Program-made: the position numbers and the translations under genes
From: CAYMWF01 sp964394085 [NCBI: uncultured Gemmatimonadota bacterium]
GTDB lineage: Bacteria; GCA-2686955; CAYMWF01
DNA: 54,707 nucleotides
Assembly (NCBI GenBank): GCA_964394085.1
Contig: CAYMWF010000009.1
Span: forward strand, 43,384-98,090
Reading direction: 5' to 3'
The notes under the pieces: generated by a model
Told to the model about the DNA's origin: nothing
The model's database searches: none
What the model saw: only the letters and a program-made list of their open reading frames with translations
Part shown: in pieces, positions 9,805 through 16,674 of the stretch
How the letters are laid out: each line of letters begins with the position of its first letter
Position numbering within the stretch: position 1 is the first letter of the stretch

Positions 9805-11769
9805 ATGGAAACGGGTTTTATGAAGTCGTTACGCCGTATCGTAGTCATCGAAGATGAACCCGCGTTACTCAACCTGCTCGTCATGCTGTTGAAACGTGCC
9901 AGCTTTGATGCAGTCGGTTTTCAAAAAGGCTCGGCGGCCCTTCAATATATCTCAAAGAACCGGGTTGACCTTGTTCTGGTGGATATAAATCTGCCGGATA
10001 TAGACGGCGTCGAAATTTGCCAGATGATTAAAAACAACAGGAAAACCAACAGGATTCCTGTGGTTGTAATCACCAGTGCACCGACGAAAAAGAATTTACT
10101 CTCTGCCAAGAAAGCAGGAGTCCAGGACTTTATTTCCAAGATAGACCTCAATTTCGAAGACTTCCTCGATAAAATCAAAAATACTCTTGATATTTCCGCC
10201 GGGACAAGAGCAGAACCCTCTGAATCACCTGAAAAAACCTCGCCGCCGGGAGCCGCAAAAGGAAGCGGGAAGAAAACCCCGGTATCCGCCGGTAAAAAAA
10301 AGCTTCGAAAGGCAGGCGCAAGTCAGGAAGGCGGACCTATCCCGGGAAGTGGTCAAAAAGCGGAAGAAGACGCTCATAAAAGGGAAGATGCCAAATACGG
10401 ATCACTTCTGAAAAACCGGGGGTCGGAACGGCCGAAAGCGGTAATCGCGGCGTTGAAAAGGATAAAAGAACTCCGCACTCTACCCTTTATTGCGATAGAG
10501 CTTGCACGAAAAGCCTCGAACCAGGAATCATCCGCAACGGATCTACTGAAAACCGTTGAGTTGGATCAGGCTCTTACCTACAAAATTCTCAAGGTAGCGA
10601 ATTCGCCTTTGTACTGTGCCAATCAGAAAATAAATTCTATGCAGAATGCCATCGTCAGGATCGGCTTTGAGCGAGTAAAAGAAATTGCGCTGGGTGCAGC
10701 CATACTCGACAATATTGGAGACAATGGGGGGGGGAAGATTGACAGGATGGGTCTCTGGGAACACTCTCTCGCCACGAGCATCATTGCCGGTGAACTGGCC
10801 CGCATGACCGGAGGCATGGGTCGGGATTTGGCTTCAATCGCGGCATTCCTTCATGATTTCGGGAAAGTGATTTTCGATGATTTTCTCGAAGCTCTATACG
10901 AAGAAGTTGCAAAATACAGCAAATCACATCAAGTCCCGGTTTACAGTTCAGAGATGCACCATCTGGGACTTAATCATGCGACTCTTTTCACTGAATTACG
11001 GATTACATGGAACTTACCGGAAAAGCTTTATTTCGCTGTCGCTTATCACCACAACACCTGGGATGATCTGAAGCAGCTCAATTTCGGTTTAGAAAATTCG
11101 GGGATGATCCTGGTGGTTAAAGCGGCGGATATCCTTGCTAAAACAACCGGCGTCGGTGACTCCGGAGACGACTACCTTTTCGATATCCCGTCCTGGGTTC
11201 AAAATACTCTGGGGATGGAGTTCGATACTATGGTTCCTCTGCTGGAGAGAACGAAATCTAATGTAAATCAATTAAAAGAAGCTCTGGGGATAGGCGACGA
11301 TGAGGAAACCTCTCCATATCCTGATGGCAGTAAGGATAGCGCAAGCGAGTTTCCCGATGATGTCTCGTTACATAGTGAAGATTCTGGTGTCGCCTGGATA
11401 GACGACACTGTTAACAACATTTCACCCTTCAGATTATCTCTTATCCGTCTGGGCGTGAACTGCTGGCCCTATCAATCTCTGGGCGAGCTTATACACACCA
11501 TAAAGGGCGGCGGCGGGAAGCCGGATATCGTCTTTATCGGCCCCGAAACAGCCGAAAAGACATGGGAAAATCTCTTGAATATTACCGCAGAGCAGTCTCG
11601 TAATTGTTTAACAGATACTCGATTCGTTCTTCTTTACGGTGAAAACCGTGAAATTTTTAAATTAAAACCGGAATTCGTCGAAACAGAAAAAGTTCGAATT
11701 CCGATCTCGATGGGGAACCTGCATCAAATCATCCTCAGTAGAAAACGAAACTGCGACCCCGTCAGCTGA
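9805..11769 (+). CDS. Response regulator with HDOD domain and pseudo-receiver tail
   Basis: 654-residue soluble regulator. The N-terminal receiver has the acidic pair E16/D17, phosphoacceptor D60 and K112. A charged low-complexity linker (135-205) leads to an HDOD domain (about 215-420) with an HD-type dyad in FLHDFGKV (H350-D351). HDOD proteins are non-catalytic relatives of HD phosphohydrolases found in bacterial signalling. Residues 540-645 again show an alternating strand/helix pattern with PDIVFIGP where a receiver would carry its aspartate; this looks like a degenerate receiver. The start is uncertain: neither the ATG at 9805 nor the one at 9820 has a clear ribosome site. The NtrC-like regulator follows after 128 bp on the same strand. 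Confidence 0.85.
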   Translation: METGFMKSLRRIVVIEDEPALLNLLVMLLKRASFDAVGFQKGSAALQYISKNRVDLVLVDINLPDIDGVEICQMIKNNRKTNRIPVVVITSAPTKKNLLSAKKAGVQDFISKIDLNFEDFLDKIKNTLDISAGTRAEPSESPEKTSPPGAAKGSGKKTPVSAGKKKLRKAGASQEGGPIPGSGQKAEEDAHKREDAKYGSLLKNRGSERPKAVIAALKRIKELRTLPFIAIELARKASNQESSATDLLKTVELDQALTYKILKVANSPLYCANQKINSMQNAIVRIGFERVKEIALGAAILDNIGDNGGGKIDRMGLWEHSLATSIIAGELARMTGGMGRDLASIAAFLHDFGKVIFDDFLEALYEEVAKYSKSHQVPVYSSEMHHLGLNHATLFTELRITWNLPEKLYFAVAYHHNTWDDLKQLNFGLENSGMILVVKAADILAKTTGVGDSGDDYLFDIPSWVQNTLGMEFDTMVPLLERTKSNVNQLKEALGIGDDEETSPYPDGSKDSASEFPDDVSLHSEDSGVAWIDDTVNNISPFRLSLIRLGVNCWPYQSLGELIHTIKGGGGKPDIVFIGPETAEKTWENLLNITAEQSRNCLTDTRFVLLYGENREIFKLKPEFVETEKVRIPISMGNLHQIILSRKRNCDPVS

Positions 11770-11897
11770 TTGGAATTATTGTCATTTAAACATGCAAGTG
11801 GTTCGAGAGATATCTTTACGGAAAGCACCAAATAAGCATCGAATGGCGCTTCGGACAGGAACCACGAAAGAATTGTACGAAAAGGGAGTTATCCCGG

Positions 11898-13334
11898 ATG
11901 ACTGAAGCTAGGGCGAGAATTCTGATCGCTGATGATGTCGAAAGTATTTGTGAGCTTCTCCAGCACCTGCTTGAAGATGAGGGTTTTATTACCGAATCGG
12001 TGAATAACGGCTGCGATGTTATCGAAATCGTCAAAAAAACACCACCGGATGTCCTGCTGCTGGATGTGAAGATGCCGGGGCTCAACGGGATCGAAGTTTT
12101 AAGGAAAGTTAAAACGCTGGAACCCGATCTGCCCGTTGTGATGATAACCGCATATGCTGACATCAACGGGGCGGTAACCACTATTAAATCCGGAGCACAC
12201 GATTACCTGTCGAAGCCGTTCAATACACACGAGGTGATACGGGTCGTACATCGCGCTCTGGCCGAGCAACGGTTGAAAAGGCAGGTATCCACCCTTTCCA
12301 CGAGGCTGCAGACTAAATCGAACCTGAGAGAAATGATGGGTCCCAGTGATGAAATTGCCCCTCTGATTGCCGATATCCAACAGGTGGCTCCTTCATCGCT
12401 GGCCGTGCTGATTACAGGCGAACGAGGTTCTGGTAAAGGACTGGTGTCGCGAGCGATCCATTTAAACAGTGTACGTTCCGGAGAACCTTTCATTACGGCA
12501 GACTGCGGCTCTCCCGCATGCGGTTGTCAGGAGGAGGAGTTATTCGGAATCGAAACCGGTGGCAGCACGGGACGGATGATACGGGCCGGGCGCATTGAAA
12601 TGGCTGACGGGGGCACTCTCTACCTGAAAAATATCGATAAGTTGCCGCTTGAACTGCACGGAAAATTCCGACGGATGATGGCGGAAGGTGTGATAAAACG
12701 CAAGGATGGTACAGCCGATGTTCCGATCGATATCCGGCTTGTGACTTCAACAAGAGAAAACATTGAAAAGATGGTCCCGGATGGGCGCTTCGACCGTGAT
12801 CTCTACTTCAGGTTAAGCGAATTCATGGTGAAGGTCCCCCCCTTGAGGGAGCGTCGGGATGATATTCTTTATCTCGCCAACCTCTTTCTGGATAATGCAA
12901 ACATCGAACTCGGCAAGAACGTGAAGAGGTTCGATGAAAAAGCGATACTATGCCTTCTCACCCATTCCTGGCCCGGGAATGTTAACGAACTTGGTTCTGT
13001 AATACGGCAGACCGCATTGACGGCCGATGAAACTGTTGAACCTCATCATCTCCAGTTGGATACGGGTGTGGGCCCGATGGAAGCAGAAACCTTCTATGAA
13101 TCCGACATGCTTGAGGAAAGGGTCGGGTGTTCATTAAAGGAGATGATGACCCACCATGTTACGATTATCGAAAAAAATATCCTTGAAAACACCCTGAGGA
13201 AAACGGGAGGCGATCAGAAGGAAGCCGCCCGACTGCTCCGAATAGATAATGCAGCCATGCATTCGAAACTGCACTATCATGGCATAGATACGGATAAGAC
13301 CGTCCAACCCGATCCGGAAAAATCTCACGACTGA
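11898..13334 (+). CDS. NtrC-like response regulator with degenerate AAA+ domain
   Basis: 478-residue protein laid out like a sigma-54 activator. The receiver is intact (D12/D13, D56, T84, K106). The AAA+ domain (about 145-375) keeps a Walker A (GERGSGKG, 174-181), an arginine-finger region (FDRDLYFRL) and WPGNVNEL. Two essential parts are missing. The GAFTGA loop that contacts sigma-54 reads GGSTGR (221-226), and the Walker B acids are replaced by K244 and N245 in GGTLYLKNI. The C-terminal Fis-like helix-turn-helix (about 425-460) remains. From family knowledge such a protein should not remodel sigma-54 holoenzyme, so it may bind DNA as a phosphorylation-controlled repressor or sigma-70 regulator. 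It follows the REC-HDOD gene. GGGAG lies 9 nt before the ATG. Confidence 0.9.
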   Translation: MTEARARILIADDVESICELLQHLLEDEGFITESVNNGCDVIEIVKKTPPDVLLLDVKMPGLNGIEVLRKVKTLEPDLPVVMITAYADINGAVTTIKSGAHDYLSKPFNTHEVIRVVHRALAEQRLKRQVSTLSTRLQTKSNLREMMGPSDEIAPLIADIQQVAPSSLAVLITGERGSGKGLVSRAIHLNSVRSGEPFITADCGSPACGCQEEELFGIETGGSTGRMIRAGRIEMADGGTLYLKNIDKLPLELHGKFRRMMAEGVIKRKDGTADVPIDIRLVTSTRENIEKMVPDGRFDRDLYFRLSEFMVKVPPLRERRDDILYLANLFLDNANIELGKNVKRFDEKAILCLLTHSWPGNVNELGSVIRQTALTADETVEPHHLQLDTGVGPMEAETFYESDMLEERVGCSLKEMMTHHVTIIEKNILENTLRKTGGDQKEAARLLRIDNAAMHSKLHYHGIDTDKTVQPDPEKSHD

Positions 13335-13612
13335 CCGGATACTCTCTTGCCACCCGGAATCTGACATATCAGGAAAACTCGACCCGCAGACTGTTCCGTA
13401 TCCGTTGAACGATACATTGAAACAACACTGTTCACACTAGAGCCTGATTTAGGTGTTCTTCCCTGCGAGCTATTTGCTATACCTGGATGTGCTTTGAAAA
13501 TTAAGAAGATATGGAAGCATCTGCAACGCAGAATGCTACCTGCGAATAGTGCTTGCCCATGTACTGCTTTAGCGCGATATTCAGGACCTTGGGACCATAA
13601 GCTGAAACAGGG

Positions 13613-14995
13613 ATGTCGGAACTGATGAGCCGAAACCGCGCCAAGCCTCATATCCTCCTGATCAACCCGTGGATCACTGATTTCGCAGCCTACGACTTCT
13701 GGATGAGACCGATCGGACTTCTGCAAATCGGCTCCTGGCTCCGGAATGCAGGATGGAATATACAACTTCTGGATTGCCTGGATAGACAGCGCCAATCCCG
13801 TGAGGGATCCGCGCTGATTTCCCGCTCGAACGGAACTGGTGGATTCTTTAAAACACTTGAAGAAAAACCCGAAGTTCTGGGCTTCGTACCCAGACGGTTC
13901 GGGAGGTACGGTATACCTATCCCCCTTTTCAAGGACGACCTGAAGCGGATGAAGCGACCGGATGCCGTTCTTGTAACCTCTTCGATGACCTACTGGTATC
14001 CTGGAGTGCAACTCGCGGTAAGATTGGTCAGGGAGAAATGGTCCGGGATCCGGGTTCTGCTGGGTGGAAGGTATGCCACCCTCTGCCCGGAGCACGCAAG
14101 GGAGCACTCCGGAGCTGACTTCATACTGGAAGGGAGCGGTCACGAACGCCTTCAGGAACTCCTCGAATCGATAACCGGAAACTCTCTGAACCCGTTCCCC
14201 ATCTTTCGAGATACGCCCATTCCTGCGCATGATCTTTACCCGGCTGCACCTTTCGCAGCCGTAGTCTGCAGCGAGGGATGCCCATTCCGCTGCACCTATT
14301 GCGCCACGCGGATACTTCACCCGGTTCGCGATCTACGACCCGTATCGTCCATTGTTTCGGAACTTGAGAGGATATCCTTGCTGCGAATAAAAAATGTCGC
14401 CTTCTATGACGACGCTCTTCTTGCGGATTCGGACTCGTTGATCGAACCACTCCTCGAGCAGGTGATCAAGCTGGAATTGAGATTACGATTCCATACTCCG
14501 AACGCGCTGCATGCAAAATTTTTAACCTCCCGGATCGCACGACTGATGAGGAAGGCCGGTTTCGACAAAGTTTATCTCGGATTCGAATCGTCGGATACGA
14601 TGTTTCAACTCGAAACGGGAGCAAAGATAGAGCCGCACGAATTGAGACAGGGTGCAGCCTACCTGCAGGAGGCCGGATTCGAAAGCGGGCAGATCGCCGC
14701 GTATATCGTAGCGGGCCACCCGGCACAAAATCCGGAGATGCTGCGGGAAACTATCTATGCTGCGGCAGGTGCCGGCGTACTCCCGGTACTGGCGGAATAT
14801 TCGCCGGTGCCCGGCACTCCGGATTTTTCTATTGCTGAAGGCATGTTTCGGTATTCTCCGGGAATGGACCCGTTACTGCACAATTCCACGATAATCCGGT
14901 ATCAGCATCCCGAATTCGAACCCGCTGAATTTGAGAACCTGAGGCTTGAGAGCCTGGCTGTCAGGAGCCGCATTAGAACGGGCACCTGCCTGTGA
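13613..14995 (+). CDS. Radical SAM protein with B12-type N-terminal domain
   Basis: 460-residue radical SAM protein. The N-terminal part starts ILLINPW and has the GxxxxAxxLR pattern of cobalamin-type Rossmann domains but no DxHxxG. The core motif CPFRCTYC supplies cluster ligands at C223, C227 and C230, followed by a TIM-barrel-like half with VYLGFESSD. It is not closely similar by eye to the radical SAM protein at 3.2 kb apart from shared family motifs. The substrate cannot be told. The start is either 13613 or 13625; neither has a strong ribosome site. The 278 bp upstream holds no gene I can support. A 331-codon frame runs antisense through its 5' half and is a shadow. Confidence 0.8.
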   Translation: MSELMSRNRAKPHILLINPWITDFAAYDFWMRPIGLLQIGSWLRNAGWNIQLLDCLDRQRQSREGSALISRSNGTGGFFKTLEEKPEVLGFVPRRFGRYGIPIPLFKDDLKRMKRPDAVLVTSSMTYWYPGVQLAVRLVREKWSGIRVLLGGRYATLCPEHAREHSGADFILEGSGHERLQELLESITGNSLNPFPIFRDTPIPAHDLYPAAPFAAVVCSEGCPFRCTYCATRILHPVRDLRPVSSIVSELERISLLRIKNVAFYDDALLADSDSLIEPLLEQVIKLELRLRFHTPNALHAKFLTSRIARLMRKAGFDKVYLGFESSDTMFQLETGAKIEPHELRQGAAYLQEAGFESGQIAAYIVAGHPAQNPEMLRETIYAAAGAGVLPVLAEYSPVPGTPDFSIAEGMFRYSPGMDPLLHNSTIIRYQHPEFEPAEFENLRLESLAVRSRIRTGTCL

Positions 14996-15053
14996 ACCTG
15001 CAATGAAAAGGTCTGGAAAGGAGTGCCGAGTGAGAAACACCAGGCGATCCGGA

Positions 15054-15560
15054 TCAGGTTTTTTCAAAAAAACGTGGATCGAACCTGTTTTCGCGAGGGA
15101 TTTCCCGCCCTTCCCTGTCCTGGAAAACCAGTCCATCCAGAAGTTGCGCATTCATACCGGCCGGTGCGGATACGTAAATGCCATCCGCCTTCGCGAACAC
15201 CCGCTTACCGATTTTCATTGCCGCTGTTCCCGTGATTTCGCCACCGTCTTTGTGGGAAACCTTGCCGGTCAGACTGTAAGAACGCTTTAAACGGACCGGG
15301 AGGATGAACTTTACGGTGATCGATTTCGTCACCACTGCTTCTCTCTTTTCAATAGCCGTGGTCCACCAGAGGATCTCATCGAGCACCGCAGTGATTATTC
15401 CACCGTGGATAACGCCGAAAAAACCGCATAATTCCTTTTCGGGAAAAAACTCGCCCCGGATCTCTCCTTCTTCCTGCCAAAGGGGCAGCCTGATTCCGCG
15501 CTGATTGTCACGACCGCAAACGAAACAGCCTGGAAAGGACGGGAAAAACATTCTCTGCAC
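15054..15560 (-). CDS. PaaI-type hotdog-fold thioesterase
   Basis: 168-residue protein of the 4HBT/PaaI superfamily, which hydrolyses acyl-CoA or other thioesters in the cytoplasm. The N-terminal CFVCGRDNQRG stretch and the VIHGGIITAVLDE motif on the central helix are characteristic: the HGG and following acidic residue mark the active-site end of the helix. The substrate is not predictable. The reading frame begins at GTG (15560) with AGGAG 8 nt upstream; an ATG three codons later is a poorer fit. About 30 residues extend past the usual hotdog core. It lies 101 bp downstream of the FAH-family gene on the same strand, so the two may be cotranscribed, and it converges with the radical SAM gene. 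Confidence 0.85.
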   Translation of the reverse strand: MQRMFFPSFPGCFVCGRDNQRGIRLPLWQEEGEIRGEFFPEKELCGFFGVIHGGIITAVLDEILWWTTAIEKREAVVTKSITVKFILPVRLKRSYSLTGKVSHKDGGEITGTAAMKIGKRVFAKADGIYVSAPAGMNAQLLDGLVFQDREGREIPRENRFDPRFFEKT

Positions 15561-15661
15561 CGGCTATTCTCCTCTTTTGCTCGAAGACTTCTCCGGAAGG
15601 TCTGAAACAATATTCATCCGGGCCGCGAACGGCTGAGAATTTCGGATTGGAACCGTCGATC

Positions 15662-16309
15662 TTATACGAATGTCCATGAATATGAGCCAAGGGCCGGGCT
15701 CGCCACGGTCACCGTGTTTCCCGGATTTATCGGTCCTACACCGCCGGGAGTTCCCGTGTAGATTATGTCTCCGGGTGCGAGGTTCCAGGTTCGGCTCAAT
15801 ATTTCCACAAGGCGCCCAGGCGTGTAATTCATCTTCGCAACATCACCTTGCTGCCGCAGCTCACCATCGACGAAACACTCGAACCTGATGGAGCCGAGGT
15901 CGTAGGATTCATCAACAGTCGTAAACGAGCCGAGCGGTGCACCATTGTCGAATGCTTTACTGAGCTCCCACGGGCGACCTTCTCTTTTCAAGCTCGCCTG
16001 GAGATCCCGGAGAGTCAAATCCAGACCGAGAGCTACGGCGCCTATGCAACCGCGCGCTCTTTCAACCGGGATGCAGGATCCGCCCCGGGAGAGTGCAAGG
16101 ACAAGTTCCGCCTCGTGATGCACTTCTCCGGCGCTCCGGGGAAGTTTTACTCCCGAGCCTGGAGGAACGAGGCTCGTGACCGGCTTCATGAATACTACAC
16201 AGTCGGAGTCGGGAGCTTCACCCATTTCAAGGTTGTGCGCGGAATAATTCCTGCCGATACAGAATATCCTCCGGGGGATGACTGCAGGATCCTGGTATAC
16301 TGTCTTCAT
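15662..16309 (-). CDS. Fumarylacetoacetate hydrolase (FAH) family protein
   Basis: 215-residue protein of the short FAH type (YcgM/FAHD1-like), metal-dependent enzymes that cleave or decarboxylate acylpyruvates and oxaloacetate. The metal ligands are visible as E66 and E68 in HHEAELV and D97 in LGLDLTLRD, followed by the DGELRQ and YTGTPGGVGP segments normal for the family. The length is typical of single-domain members. The ATG has no Shine-Dalgarno site; instead TATACA ends 5 bp before it, so a leaderless transcript is possible. The downstream thioesterase may share its transcript. The physiological substrate is not indicated by the context. Confidence 0.9.
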   Translation of the reverse strand: MKTVYQDPAVIPRRIFCIGRNYSAHNLEMGEAPDSDCVVFMKPVTSLVPPGSGVKLPRSAGEVHHEAELVLALSRGGSCIPVERARGCIGAVALGLDLTLRDLQASLKREGRPWELSKAFDNGAPLGSFTTVDESYDLGSIRFECFVDGELRQQGDVAKMNYTPGRLVEILSRTWNLAPGDIIYTGTPGGVGPINPGNTVTVASPALGSYSWTFV

Positions 16310-16314
16310 AATTG

Positions 16315-16320
16315 TGTATA
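16315..16320 (-). promoter_or_regulatory. Candidate -10 box for a leaderless FAH transcript
   Basis: Reading the minus strand, TATACA is followed by five bases and then the ATG of the FAH gene. Initiation 6-7 nt after a -10 box would place the transcript start at the start codon. No ribosome-binding site is present upstream, which fits. The -35 region is weak (TTGAAG at 15-bp spacing). Confidence 0.35.
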
Positions 16321-16481
16321 AGCTTTCTCAGATATCTTCAAATTAAACGACTGAGTGGCATAACGACGGGTCGATCCCGGCCGGTCAAATTGAACATAGG
16401 GCCATCCACCGACCGCGATCAAGCATCATTTCCTTCTGTTCTTCTGAAAACACGCAGTCTAATCCTGCAATACCGGTGACC

Positions 16482-16604
16482 CTACGATTTTGATAGCTTT
16501 TCAGGTTTACCCGGCTCTTCTTCTGAATTAGTATCCGCAGGCGGCTGCTTCGGACACCCGCACCACGAGCCAGCCGCGGTCAATCCTGGTTTGTTTCCGT
16601 TCAT
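16482..16604 (-). CDS. Candidate small protein, 40 residues, Cys-containing, acidic tail
   Basis: An ATG-to-TAG frame of 40 codons on the minus strand, upstream of and parallel to the FAH gene. It encodes a short basic start, a SWCGCPKQPP motif with two cysteines at 15 and 17, then a Pro/Glu/Lys-rich hydrophilic tail ending KLSKS. The composition looks designed rather than random: no hydrophobic runs, a compact Cys motif and a charged tail, as in small metal- or redox-binding peptides. There is no strong Shine-Dalgarno site and no family I recognise. It could be a chance frame. Confidence 0.35.
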   Translation of the reverse strand: MNGNKPGLTAAGSWCGCPKQPPADTNSEEEPGKPEKLSKS

Positions 16605-16674
16605 TCCGGGGCAGGGGTGGCGGTCGGAATGAATCAGACTCTTTCGCAAACTAAATCAGATAAGGGGGCCTGCG

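Larger units (their letters stand above)
16310..16674. other. 365-bp region between FAH and M1 peptidase genes
   Basis: The region separates divergent genes. It contains the TATACA element at 16315-16320 and one candidate 41-codon minus-strand gene (16482-16604), described separately. The plus-strand peptidase has a strong ribosome site (AGGGGG 7 nt before its ATG), but I find no convincing sigma-70 promoter for it. The remainder, 16321-16481 and 16605-16660, shows nothing recognisable. Confidence 0.5.

Noticed and set aside
13325-14320. 331-codon frame on the minus strand
   Set aside because: It runs antisense to the well-supported radical SAM gene (CPFRCTYC) and the end of the NtrC-like gene, has no ribosome site and no recognisable family; it is a shadow of codon bias.
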